From contig JAGQYP010000013.1 of NCBI GenBank assembly GCA_020436025.1, forward strand, positions 1-64,000: a stretch of DNA of 64,000 bases. Direction: 5' to 3'. Each line of letters opens with the position of its first letter. Positions within the stretch are counted from its first letter, which is position 1. This document shows positions 1-8,960 of this stretch, in pieces. The stretch is from Crocinitomicaceae bacterium (lineage in GTDB: Bacteria; Bacteroidota; Bacteroidia; Flavobacteriales_D; Crocinitomicaceae). The notes beneath the pieces were generated by a model. It was given only the letters and a program-made list of their open reading frames with translations, had not been told where the DNA came from and made no database searches. Position numbers and translations under genes: made by a program.

Positions 1-373
<373 letters not shown>

Positions 374-533
374 ATAAAGATTTTGAATTTTCTTAGGACT
401 CTCGATGTGTTTTAATAACCTTATACGCTATTTCAAACCTTTTTTCAATCTTATCAAAGAACTCTTTTGTAACTAGAAAAAGTCTACCCTTTCCTAACCT
501 TAAAAACGTCGCTCCGTTTTTATTTTGGGAGTG

Positions 534-563
534 CAAAGATATAAATCTTTTTTCTCCTCGCAA
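534..563 (-). promoter_or_regulatory. rRNA promoter P1 (TTG-19-TATCTTTG)
   Basis: Minus strand: TTG at 563-561, a 19-nt spacer, then TATCTTTG at 541-534, matching the Bacteroidota sigma-ABfr consensus TTG/TAnnTTTG. It is followed by GCACTCCC, so the start should lie near 527-530. Spacer and core are identical in design to P2 and to the promoter upstream of rpsL. Confidence 0.85.
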
Positions 564-659
564 TACTTATTCGAAAGTTTTTTTAAAAAGTTTTTTTTAA
601 CCCCCTAAATCAACCTCTCATTACCTCAATTCTACGCTGCATATTTTCAAATGCGGGTG

Positions 660-689
660 CAAAGATACAGCGTTTTTCATTCCGCACAA
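660..689 (-). promoter_or_regulatory. rRNA promoter P2 (TTG-19-TATCTTTG)
   Basis: Minus strand: TTG at 689-687, a 19-nt spacer, TATCTTTG at 667-660, then GCACCCGC. It sits exactly 126 bp upstream of P1 and shares the extended AGTATTG block around the -33 element with it. Confidence 0.83.
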
Positions 690-733
690 TACTTTATTAA
701 AAAAAAATTCATCTTTTTTTTTAACCCACTTTT

Positions 734-750
734 AAGGTCTTGATAACCTT
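734..750 (-). terminator. weak hairpin after sensor kinase gene
   Basis: AAGGT (734-738) and ACCTT (746-750) form a 5-bp stem with a 7-nt loop just after the sensor kinase stop codon. A clean U-tract is lacking, so read-through into the rRNA promoter region is possible. Confidence 0.3.
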
Positions 751-771
751 CTGTTTACATTTGATTTTTTT

Positions 772-3765
772 TTAGTGCTGAACCCTTATGATAATCTTTG
801 TCCCCATCGGATTCCCTAGTTCATCTTTCAAATCAACTATCTCGAAAGACTTAAAATTTTGACCTTTATTCATGTTGTCTAATCTTTCCTGAGTAACACT
901 TAAAGCTGTTGACCTATGATAATTTGCTATCTGGCTTTTTTGCTTTTCAGCATTTTCGCGTCCCTGCCCATTGTCTTCTACTTCGAATTGAATATACCCA
1001 TCACCAGAGATAAAAGATATTTTGATTTTCCCTTTACGTTCTTTTAATCCTTTTAAGCCATGTATGATTGCATTTTCTACAAATGGTTGAATCATCATTG
1101 GAGGTAAAATATCTTCATCAAGATCTACTCCCTCCTCTACAACTATTTCATATTCAAAATCCTGCCGACTAAACTTCTCAATTATTAAATAATTTTCCAA
1201 CGTTTTAATTTCATCTGAAATAGAAATCAAGCGTTCTCTTGAATTTTCTAATATCTGTCTCATCAATTTTGCAAATTTACTTAGGTAGTACTTTGCCGAC
1301 TTTTCATCCTTTTCTATAATCAGGTGTTGAATCGTATTCAATGAATTGAAAATAAAATGTGGGTTCATTTGCAATCTCAATGCCTTCTGTTCCAACTCAA
1401 TTAATGATTTTTCCATTTCAAGTTTATCTCTCAATTCTCTCCCTCTTTTTCTAGAACGATTCACAAAAAGTAAAACAACACCTATCAGAACAACCAAGCC
1501 TCCACCCCAAACCATAATCAAAAACCAACTTTCCTCCCAATAAGGTTTTTTAATCGCAAAACTAAACTGAATCGGCTCACTCCAGTCTTCTCCCACTCCA
1601 GCGCGGACATAGAATACATAACTACCAGGCCTAAGATTACTATAAGTAATAGAGCTATTGTCTGACGGTTCGGACCACTCAGAATCAAAACCTTTTAATT
1701 TCCATTGGTATTTAACTTTATCTGGAGCTGGTAAAAAAACTGAACCGAAACTGAATGAAAGTGAATTTTGATGGTATTCTAAATCTGAGGTTTCCGAGAA
1801 CAACGTATCGTAAAAAAGCTTTATAGAATTAAAAAAAACAACAGGAGGGGCATTTGTTTTTTCAATTTTTTTAGGCTGATATACCGAAAGGCCATTAACC
1901 GTTCCAAACCATAAATTATTTTCAGAATCCAAAAAACTCGCATTCAAGCTAGTTTCTATTCCCGTAAAACCTTCTTCTGCTCCAAAATGTTTGACTTCAA
2001 GATCTTTAGAAGGGAGTAATTTTAATCGATCTACCCCTTTTTCTGTTCCCACCCAAACATATCCTAAATGATCAGATTGAATTTGATAAATATTATTGGA
2101 ACTCAAACCTGAAATCTTTCTGTAAAAAACAACTGAATCTTCAATGATACATCCAAGTCCCTTTTCAGAGGCAAACCATAATTCTCCATTTGCTCCTTCT
2201 TCGATGGAGGTTATTTTATTAGGAACAGTTGAATTCTCAATATTTAAATATGTCAATTCACCCTTTGACAATATTCCAATTCCTTTATCGTTCGTTGCTA
2301 AAATTAAATCTCCTTTGGAATTGAAGAACATGTGATTGATTCGCTGACTAATCTCTCCCCTCCCTCTTACTTTAAGTTTATTGAAGAAAATTCTAGGAAA
2401 AGTATCTAGCATAACTTTTGCTTTGATTAGTCCATCTCCAAGAGTTGAGATATAGATTTCTCCATTTTTATCTTCTGCAAAACAATTGACCCAAAGCGTA
2501 GATGGAAAAAGTTTGCCTGAATCAAAATTCAGTATGGTATCAAATGATTGAACAAAAATTTCTCTTTTAAGGTCCTTTGATTCACTTCTACGAAAATATA
2601 CTGACATTCCTTTCCCTTCTGTACCAATCCAGATCAGCTGATTTTTTGATTCGAAAAGTGCCTTTACTTTTACATCATGAAATCCAGTCTTACCATTGTA
2701 AACATAATTCATAGTATCATTTATTCTCATGACTCCTCCACCAGAAGTAGCAACCCAAAGCTCTCCGACTTTAGATTTTAAGACCGAATAAATATAATCT
2801 CCATTCAAGCCAGAATTCTCTGTATAATGTAAAAATTGAGATCCCGAATATTGATTTACTCCGCCTCCACTGGTTCCGATCCAGATTTGATTCCAATTAT
2901 CCTCAAAAATGCACTTTACATGATCATTGGATAGTCCTTCATTTTCTCCAAAATGTTCCCACTTTTTGTCATTGGCATCATACCTGTATACACCTTTCCG
3001 TTGCGTCCCTATCCAAAGATTGATTCTACGATCAACAAATATTTCCGTAATGATAAGATCTTGAAACATTTCCAAAGTATCCTTAACAAGGTCGTAGCCA
3101 TTTCCAGACTTATTAAAGACTAAAATTCCTTTACCATAGGAACCCATTAATAATTTACCCTGATAGGAAACCACTTTAGTAATATGCTTTGTCTCAATCT
3201 TCTCAGGCAGAATTTTATCTGAAAGATCAGAAATAGAAACCATTCCTTTATTTGTGGATAGAATCAATCTTGTATCCATCAGAAATAAATCCTCAGGAAT
3301 AAAATTCTTCAAGTCGATTTCTTCAGTTATTCTTTGCAACGAATCTCCAACAAACGTGTAAATATGTTGATCTGTGACCACATATAATTGTTTTTGTATT
3401 TTTTTCAAAATTCTTACTGGTTCAGATAGAGGTATGCTCCTAATTACTGAATTCCGTTTAGAAGACAGAATTGAAAGACCATTATTGGATCCTGCGAAGA
3501 TTGTATCTCCTGAAGAGGACAGAGCATTGACCGTATTTGAAAGCAAACCTTCTGAAATCGTAATTGTAAAAAATTCTTTTCCATCAAACTTGCAAAGCCC
3601 TCCTCCTTGAGTTGCCATCCATAAATAACCCTGGTTATCTTGAGTGATTGAAAAAACTTGTGATTGAGCCAAACCTTCTCTTACTGAAAAAGACTTAAAT
3701 GAAGTTTCTTGACCGATCAAAATCAGAGTAAAACAGAAGAATACTATACTAAGAAAAATTTTCAC
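772..3765 (-). CDS. two-component regulator-propeller sensor histidine kinase (LytS/YehU type)
   Basis: About 997 residues. A signal peptide (MKIFLSIVFFCF...) precedes many regulator-propeller repeats (motif VWxGTxxGG, WIGTxxxG) that fill about residues 25-630. A Y_Y_Y-type beta-sandwich follows (about 650-740), then one membrane helix near 745-767. The cytoplasmic His_kinase module has the phosphoacceptor in QMNPHFIFNSLN (His about 803) and an HATPase_c domain with PFVENAIIHG and DNGQGREN. In this family a periplasmic propeller senses a ligand and the kinase usually signals to a LytTR regulator, but none is adjacent. The start is GTG. I chose GTG at 3765 over GTG at 3780 because it gives a canonical signal peptide and has a -7-like element (TATTTTAG) 4 nt upstream. 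The gene points toward the 16S gene with only about 400 bp between. Confidence 0.9.
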   Translation of the reverse strand: MKIFLSIVFFCFTLILIGQETSFKSFSVREGLAQSQVFSITQDNQGYLWMATQGGGLCKFDGKEFFTITISEGLLSNTVNALSSSGDTIFAGSNNGLSILSSKRNSVIRSIPLSEPVRILKKIQKQLYVVTDQHIYTFVGDSLQRITEEIDLKNFIPEDLFLMDTRLILSTNKGMVSISDLSDKILPEKIETKHITKVVSYQGKLLMGSYGKGILVFNKSGNGYDLVKDTLEMFQDLIITEIFVDRRINLWIGTQRKGVYRYDANDKKWEHFGENEGLSNDHVKCIFEDNWNQIWIGTSGGGVNQYSGSQFLHYTENSGLNGDYIYSVLKSKVGELWVATSGGGVMRINDTMNYVYNGKTGFHDVKVKALFESKNQLIWIGTEGKGMSVYFRRSESKDLKREIFVQSFDTILNFDSGKLFPSTLWVNCFAEDKNGEIYISTLGDGLIKAKVMLDTFPRIFFNKLKVRGRGEISQRINHMFFNSKGDLILATNDKGIGILSKGELTYLNIENSTVPNKITSIEEGANGELWFASEKGLGCIIEDSVVFYRKISGLSSNNIYQIQSDHLGYVWVGTEKGVDRLKLLPSKDLEVKHFGAEEGFTGIETSLNASFLDSENNLWFGTVNGLSVYQPKKIEKTNAPPVVFFNSIKLFYDTLFSETSDLEYHQNSLSFSFGSVFLPAPDKVKYQWKLKGFDSEWSEPSDNSSITYSNLRPGSYVFYVRAGVGEDWSEPIQFSFAIKKPYWEESWFLIMVWGGGLVVLIGVVLLFVNRSRKRGRELRDKLEMEKSLIELEQKALRLQMNPHFIFNSLNTIQHLIIEKDEKSAKYYLSKFAKLMRQILENSRERLISISDEIKTLENYLIIEKFSRQDFEYEIVVEEGVDLDEDILPPMMIQPFVENAIIHGLKGLKERKGKIKISFISGDGYIQFEVEDNGQGRENAEKQKSQIANYHRSTALSVTQERLDNMNKGQNFKSFEIVDLKDELGNPMGTKIIIRVQH

Positions 3766-3769
3766 TTGG

Positions 3770-3777
3770 CTAAAATA
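3770..3777 (-). promoter_or_regulatory. -7-like element 4 nt before sensor kinase start
   Basis: TATTTTAG on the minus strand differs from TAnnTTTG at one base and ends 4 nt before the GTG at 3765. It is counted with the leaderless-type starts described in the findings. Confidence 0.4.
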
Positions 3778-3839
3778 CACAAATGGAGACTTGTTTAAAA
3801 AGACTTTTTATTATTCGATTTAAATCACGTATTAAACGC

Positions 3840-3866
3840 AAAAGGCCGGTTTAATACCGACCTTTT
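3840..3866 (-). terminator. hairpin terminator
   Basis: AAAAGGCCGGT (3840-3850) pairs with ACCGACCTTTT (3856-3866) with one mismatch and a 5-nt loop, directly downstream of the interrupted DUF4389-like gene. The A/T ends let it act in either direction. Confidence 0.75.
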
Positions 3867-3888
3867 AGTATTATTTATTATTTAATAT

Positions 3889-4539
3889 TTAAGAATCTAG
3901 TAGATCATCACTTGCTGGTACTGCAGACCCAGATCCTTCATTTCTTTCAGCATCTGTCATCTTACCAGAGAATGGAGGATATTCGTGATTCATGAAATTC
4001 ATGAAAAAGTTTACTCTAAGAGACCAACGTGCAATCCCTACCATGTAGTCGTGCCAAGGTTTTGGATATTTCCCGGTAATAGCGATGACTAACCATGCAA
4101 AATACATAAGCAACATTGCAGGAATCATGTAGAACATCAATACAATTCCATGAGGAATGATAACGTAGAAAAACCCAAATAAAAATCTCATCCAAGAAGA
4201 AGCGAAAGGAATCTTTTCAGGGTTAGTGGCTTCTAATGTTACATAATCATCTTGACCATTTAATCCAAAAGCTGGATATCCATCACACAAATTCATTAAT
4301 CGAGCCGATACTCTTTGATTCCATCTGTTATATTTTAGAACAAAATCAAAAATTCCTTATGGATATTTACCCGTAAATAAAACTGAAAGCATGGCGATGA
4401 ACTGAGCAAACATCACCCCTATTCCAATAAACATTAGTGGAATCATGTGCGGAATTCCAATGTAGATAATTCCGAAAAAAGTTCTTAAAAGTGCCTCCCC
4501 TCTGGAAAACTCTTCAGCATGTTTAATATCAAATTTCAT
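3889..4539 (-). pseudogene. DUF4389-like two-repeat membrane protein, interrupted by an in-frame TAA at 4357-4359
   Basis: Two open stretches (4539-4360 and 4356-3889) lie in the same frame, separated by a single TAA codon. Together they form about 216 codons made of two homologous halves. Each half has FxGxxYxxIPH, two hydrophobic helices, GKYP, an RW...RV segment and a (D/E)YPxF or GYPAF box. The stop falls straight after GKYP in repeat 1, where repeat 2 has GKYPKPWHDY, so the ancestral codon was probably Lys AAA (one substitution). Sequence after the stop (GIFDFVLKYNRWNQRVSARL) still matches repeat 2, so decay is recent, or this is a sequencing error or read-through. A second product could start at ATG 4296. 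The family is known only as a membrane protein with no firm role. The DUF4389 assignment is from memory of the GKYP/RW/YPPF pattern. Confidence 0.75.
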
Positions 4540-4650
4540 AATTGTAATTTTAGTTTGACTAAATATAGTAGTTATATCAACACAAGCAACTTATTAATCA
4601 TCTAAATATCAAATATATACATCCATAGTTTTTTTTCGTGGAAACAAAAA

Positions 4651-4674
4651 AAGCCAGCTACACTGAGCTGGCTT
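4651..4674 (-). terminator. rho-independent terminator of glnN
   Basis: AAGCCAGCT (4651-4659) pairs perfectly with AGCTGGCTT (4666-4674) around a 6-nt loop. On the minus strand it is followed by a run of seven Ts, about 20 bp after the glutamine synthetase stop. Confidence 0.92.
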
Positions 4675-4695
4675 CTAATTAAATTGTCCAAATAT

Positions 4696-6882
4696 CTATT
4701 TAGTAAAAAGGATTTCACGAAGTTTTGGTAATGGCCAATATTCATCATCTACCATCATTTCTAATTTATCACAATGATATTTAATGGGATCGAATAATGA
4801 CTTTACCTCGTCACAATAAGCTATTGCTTTCTTTTTATTGTCTGTAAGTTTATTCACTTTCTTCCTGTTCTGAATCATTTGGTGGACAAGTTTATCCAAC
4901 TCGATCAAGTGCTTCGATATTTTTTCTAAAAAGGAAATTTGAGTACTTGCATGATCTTTGAATTTCGCTCCAAAAATATCTTTCATGCCCTGTACATTTT
5001 TAATCAATTGATTCTGATACTTCACTGTAGCAGGAATCACGTGATTGATAATCATGTCGCCTAGAACTCTAGCTTCAATTTGAAGCTTCATGATATAACT
5101 TTCAAATTCAATTTCTTGTCTTGCTTTTAATTCGATTGGTGTAAGAATCTTCAGATCTGAAAACAACTGTTGAACTTCCTTTTTTTCGTAAATCTCCATT
5201 GCACGGGGAGTATCTTTTAAATTTGATAGCCCTCTTTTTTCAGCTTCTTTCACCCATTCCTCACCATATCCATTTCCTTCGAATCGGATTTTTTTGGATT
5301 CCTTAATTAATTTTTGAAGCTCTTTAAGAATGGCCTCATCTTTCTTATCTCCTGCATCAATTCTGGTATCCACTTTTGCTTTAAACTGGATTAATTGATT
5401 CGCCACGATTGTGTTTAAAACGATCATTGCTTTTCCACAGTTATCAGCAGAACCTACAGCCCTAAACTCAAATTTATTTCCAGTAAATGCAAAAGGAGAA
5501 GTTCTATTTCGATCAGTATTATCAAGAAGAATTTGAGGTATTTTTCCAATATTCAATTTCAAAGCTGTCTTATCTTCTGGAGTCATTTTACCGGCCTTGA
5601 CACTCTTTTCCAACTGATCCAGTAGGTCTGTCAATTGAGATCCAATGAAAACAGAAATGATTGCAGGCGGCGCTTCATTTGCTCCCAATCGGTGATCATT
5701 ACTTGCAGAGGCAATTGCTGCCCTTAGAAGATCTGCATTATCATGGATTGCTTTTATTGTATTAACGAAGAAAGTTAAAAACTGAATATTCGATTTTGGA
5801 TTCTTGCCTGGCTTCAATAGGTTAACTCCTGTGTTTGTTCCTAAGGACCAGTTATTGTGCTTTCCTGAACCATTCAATCCAGAAAAAGGTTTCTCGTGGA
5901 ATAAAATTCTGAAATCGTGCTTTCTAGCAGTTTTCTCAAGCAAATCCATCAATAATAAGTTATGATCATTTGCCAAGTTAGCCTCCTCAAACATTGGTGC
6001 ACATTCGAACTGCATTGGAGCTACTTCATTGTGTCTTGTTGTAACAGGAATCCCTAATTTTAAAGCTTCTTGCTCAAAATCTTTCATAAAAGAAGTTACT
6101 CTTTCAGGAATAGATCCAAAATAGTGATCATCCAATTGTTGACCTTTTGCTGGATTATGTCCGACCAATGTTCTTCCCGTCAATACTAGATCAGGTCTTG
6201 CATTATAAAGAGCCTTATCGATGACAAAGTATTCTTGTTCCCAACCTAGAGTTGCGTTAACCTTAGTCACATTTTTATCAAAATACTGGCAAATATCCGT
6301 TGCAGCATTATCAATTGCGTGTAATGCTTTAATTAAAGGCATCTTATAATCCAATGCTTCACCTGTGTAAGAGATGAAAATAGTTGGAATACAAAGTGTG
6401 TTACCAATTACAAAAGCAGGCGAAGAAGGATCCCAAGCGGTGTATCCTCTTGCTTCAAAAGTATTTCTGATTCCTCCATGAGGGAATGATGAAGCATCTG
6501 GTTCTTGCTGAACTAAAAGTGATCCTTCAAAACGTTCGATGGCTTTTCCTGGACCCACCGGTTGAAAAAATGCGTCATGTTTCTCAGCTGTGGATCCTGT
6601 CAATGGCTGAAACCAGTGAGTATAATGTGTAGCTCCTTTTGAAATTGCCCAGTCTTTCATGGCAGCAGCGATTTGATCTGCTATTCTTTGATCAATTTTA
6701 GATCCATCATGAACAGAGTTCACTACAATATCATAAGCTTCTTCCGTTAAATACTCTCTCATTCTATCTATGTGAAAGACATTTTCACCAAAGTATTCAC
6801 TAATTCTTTGAGAACCGAAATTTACCTCTTTCGGTTTTCTGTGCATGACATCCTGCAACGCAAAACTTCTAATTTTGGACAT
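4696..6882 (-). CDS. glnN: glutamine synthetase type III
   Basis: Makes glutamine from glutamate, ammonia and ATP in the cytoplasm. The 728-residue length and the N-terminal block (FGENVF, HRKPKEVNFG) are those of the GSIII class common in Bacteroidota and cyanobacteria, much longer than GSI (about 470). Catalytic-core motifs visible are TRHNEVAPMQFE, NGSGKHNNWSLGTN and RTSPFAFTGNKFEFR, and the long C-terminal helical region of GSIII is present. It stands alone, with a strong terminator downstream and a TACCTTTG -7 element 18 nt upstream of the ATG. With gdhA (25671) it provides both routes of ammonia assimilation within the window. No PII or NtrC gene is nearby. Confidence 0.96.
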   Translation of the reverse strand: MSKIRSFALQDVMHRKPKEVNFGSQRISEYFGENVFHIDRMREYLTEEAYDIVVNSVHDGSKIDQRIADQIAAAMKDWAISKGATHYTHWFQPLTGSTAEKHDAFFQPVGPGKAIERFEGSLLVQQEPDASSFPHGGIRNTFEARGYTAWDPSSPAFVIGNTLCIPTIFISYTGEALDYKMPLIKALHAIDNAATDICQYFDKNVTKVNATLGWEQEYFVIDKALYNARPDLVLTGRTLVGHNPAKGQQLDDHYFGSIPERVTSFMKDFEQEALKLGIPVTTRHNEVAPMQFECAPMFEEANLANDHNLLLMDLLEKTARKHDFRILFHEKPFSGLNGSGKHNNWSLGTNTGVNLLKPGKNPKSNIQFLTFFVNTIKAIHDNADLLRAAIASASNDHRLGANEAPPAIISVFIGSQLTDLLDQLEKSVKAGKMTPEDKTALKLNIGKIPQILLDNTDRNRTSPFAFTGNKFEFRAVGSADNCGKAMIVLNTIVANQLIQFKAKVDTRIDAGDKKDEAILKELQKLIKESKKIRFEGNGYGEEWVKEAEKRGLSNLKDTPRAMEIYEKKEVQQLFSDLKILTPIELKARQEIEFESYIMKLQIEARVLGDMIINHVIPATVKYQNQLIKNVQGMKDIFGAKFKDHASTQISFLEKISKHLIELDKLVHQMIQNRKKVNKLTDNKKKAIAYCDEVKSLFDPIKYHCDKLEMMVDDEYWPLPKLREILFTK

Positions 6883-6900
6883 TTTTTATAAAATTTTTGA

Positions 6901-6908
6901 CAAAGGTA
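6901..6908 (-). promoter_or_regulatory. glnN promoter -7 element
   Basis: TACCTTTG on the minus strand matches TAnnTTTG and ends 18 nt before the glnN ATG. No clear TTG -33 element is seen at the usual spacing. Confidence 0.55.
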
Positions 6909-7006
6909 TGATATTTTAGGGGGTAGTCTATTAAAAAATAGATAATTATTTATGAACACCCCTAAATTTTTGTGTTAATTCTCGAAAAAAGATATTTTTA
7001 TTCGAA

Positions 7007-7468
7007 TTAGCCTAAAATTTCCCAGGTATGATCAGCTAAAAGTTTTACAGAAGCAATGATTTCCCAATTTGACATATTTTTAGAAAACTGAGTTTGTTCA
7101 GGAGGAATCAAACTTAGAATATGCGTTCCATTTTCTCTTTGATAAAGGTGATATACATGATTGATTAATGGTTGAAAGCGCATTTCTGCTGCATAAATGA
7201 TTTCAGAAACCTCTTTTCGCTTTTCAATTTTCCGTGCTTGTTCAGCCAAAAGCTGCATTTGTTCATATATCTGATGCAATTGCATATCAGTTTGGGACTC
7301 CATGGCTGCCATGGCATTCCCTTTTATTCGACCTTTGTCTTCAGGTTTGACAATGGCTGACCCCAAATGGTGAGGATATTCAATAGAATTTGGAGATTCA
7401 GTTATCTTATCGGGATCGATAGGATTGATAAATTGTTTCTTCTTTTCGTTTGCCTTTTCGTCTGTCAT
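7007..7468 (-). CDS. DUF2452 family protein
   Basis: A 153-residue soluble protein without signal peptide. The block NPIDPDKITESPNSIEYPHHLGSA, followed by a helical Q/E-rich centre (about residues 60-95) and a C-terminal HVYHLYQRENGT segment, is the pattern I associate with the Bacteroidota DUF2452 family. Its function is unknown. It reads alone: the unknown two-gene operon upstream ends at 7521, 52 bp before this ATG, and a -7 element (TAAATTTG, 7473-7480) lies only 4 nt before the ATG, suggesting its own leaderless transcript. Confidence 0.75.
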   Translation of the reverse strand: MTDEKANEKKKQFINPIDPDKITESPNSIEYPHHLGSAIVKPEDKGRIKGNAMAAMESQTDMQLHQIYEQMQLLAEQARKIEKRKEVSEIIYAAEMRFQPLINHVYHLYQRENGTHILSLIPPEQTQFSKNMSNWEIIASVKLLADHTWEILG

Positions 7469-7472
7469 GCTT

Positions 7473-7480
7473 CAAATTTA
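7473..7480 (-). promoter_or_regulatory. -7 element 4 nt before DUF2452 start
   Basis: TAAATTTG on the minus strand matches TAnnTTTG exactly and is followed by AAGC and then the ATG. The expected transcription start falls on or next to the start codon. Confidence 0.6.
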
Positions 7481-7520
7481 AGGATAACTATCCCTGTAAA
7501 CAGTACATGAGCTAAAAAGT

Positions 7521-8948
7521 TTAATTGAAATTATTTATATCCCATGGAGCTGCATTTCTTTGAGGAAAATCAGCTCTACCAAATTTTTGCTCATAATATC
7601 CTTCTCCAAATTTATCATTCATCATTTTGACAATCCTTTCTTCCACCTTGTATGACTCCGGATTAAACATTACATTTTTATCGTGAATAGTTGATTCAAA
7701 TTCTGAAATTGTATTGGCCGAAAGAAATTGAAGAGGAACCGCTTCAGGATAAACTTTATTTTTAAGAAATTCAGTATAAAACTGAGAATAATCGATGTGG
7801 TTTCCCTCTACCTCCCATTTAAATATTTCGTGGTTAAACATTTCTAAAAAAGTGACACCAAAATATTTTTCAAGTTGTTTTTCCTCTTGTTTGATGATAC
7901 CTGGCATACAATTTTTAATGTATTCGGCATGCTCTTTCTTTTCGTTGTAAGTAGCCATCATGGTATAAGGCGCATAAGAAGGAAAATATTGACTATTTGC
8001 AATTATCAAACTATCAAGATGGTCTAAAATATTGAAGAATCGATCTTTCAATTCATTCCAATAGATTTTCTTTGGTTCTAACTCCCTACAAATTCTATTA
8101 TCTGCTAAAGTAACTTCAAGAGAATTAGGAACCCCAAATTTAGCTTTAGAAGCAAGAGTATCAAAAGCTAAAAGAATTCTTTCCTTTTCTTCTATTTCAA
8201 ATGGATTTGTCTTCCAGGCTTTTGCCATATCTAATTGATAAACCATTCCGTCTCTAACAACAGCACTACCTTCCATCGCCTTATCCATGCCCTTCTCAAT
8301 CTGAATTTTCAGAAATAAAGGCAAAGTCATTCCAGGTTCTTCACCTAGTTTTATTAATGCCTCAATTGGCTCAATCAATCCTTTTTCATCAAACAAAGCG
8401 TCCATTTCTTTGTGGATTAACTCAGATCTTTTTCGCCCATCATTTTGATCTGCTTCACGAGCTTCTTCTAACGCTTCATTCATCTTTGAATCAAACATTG
8501 GCGAATTTGTAATGCCTCCATATTGATCTGAGTTCCTTTTAAGATAATCCATGGTTTGCTGGGTACTAGCTTCTTGAGAATAACCTTCTGCAATTGCAAT
8601 TGCTTCTTGCTTTCCTTCCCTTATTCTTTGAACAGCATACCTTAATGCATCTACGGTTTGCTTTAATAATGTTGCATCATCATATCCTGTTTCTTCTTGA
8701 GTTGCTTGAGCTTCAGATGCCAATGCTTTACCATAGTGATCAGAAAAAGTCCCGAAAAGATTCTCTTGCATGATCGCACCATTAAACTCATTGATGTCAC
8801 TTAACTGCTGCCCTAACTCTTCCATACGGCTAAGAGCCCCATTCATTTTATCAACATCCTCCCCTTGAAGGCCTTTACTTTCGATGTCTTTTGCCATACC
8901 TCTAAAAGTATCAAGCATGGCATTTAATATCATTGGATCAATTGGCAT
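7521..8948 (-). CDS. hypothetical protein, second gene of an unknown two-gene operon
   Basis: I do not recognise this 475-residue protein. It has no signal peptide or membrane segment, is acidic and looks mostly alpha-helical. An N-terminal region of short helices rich in Q, E and M covers about residues 1-190. A central region has WKTNPFEIEEKERILLAFD, and an aromatic-rich C-terminal half contains YFPSYAPYTMMATYN and PAWPWDI-like ending (AAPWDINNF). It starts 12 bp after the stop of the 217-residue gene upstream, so the two are almost certainly co-transcribed. No enzyme motif, Walker box or Zn cluster is visible. A structural or complex-forming role is possible but unsupported. Confidence 0.8.
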   Translation of the reverse strand: MPIDPMILNAMLDTFRGMAKDIESKGLQGEDVDKMNGALSRMEELGQQLSDINEFNGAIMQENLFGTFSDHYGKALASEAQATQEETGYDDATLLKQTVDALRYAVQRIREGKQEAIAIAEGYSQEASTQQTMDYLKRNSDQYGGITNSPMFDSKMNEALEEAREADQNDGRKRSELIHKEMDALFDEKGLIEPIEALIKLGEEPGMTLPLFLKIQIEKGMDKAMEGSAVVRDGMVYQLDMAKAWKTNPFEIEEKERILLAFDTLASKAKFGVPNSLEVTLADNRICRELEPKKIYWNELKDRFFNILDHLDSLIIANSQYFPSYAPYTMMATYNEKKEHAEYIKNCMPGIIKQEEKQLEKYFGVTFLEMFNHEIFKWEVEGNHIDYSQFYTEFLKNKVYPEAVPLQFLSANTISEFESTIHDKNVMFNPESYKVEERIVKMMNDKFGEGYYEQKFGRADFPQRNAAPWDINNFN

Positions 8949-8960
8949 TTTCTTTTTCTT

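Larger units (their letters stand above)
374..771 (-). other. rRNA leader and promoter region (398 bases without a gene)
   Basis: This gap between the sensor kinase stop and the 16S 5' end holds two tandem promoters. The leader downstream of P1 contains a short hairpin (AAAAACG 502-508 pairing with CGTTTTT 515-521). It also contains a boxA-like stretch, GTTCTTTGATA on the minus strand near 452-462, of the kind bound by the Nus antitermination complex in rRNA leaders. The boxA call is by resemblance only. I see no ORF of note. Confidence 0.6.

Noticed and set aside
4296-4539. Genome-wide stop codon reassignment of TAA to explain the internal TAA
   Set aside because: TAA ends many intact conserved genes in the window (e.g. 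gdhA, rpmD, rpmJ, carA), so it is a normal stop here.
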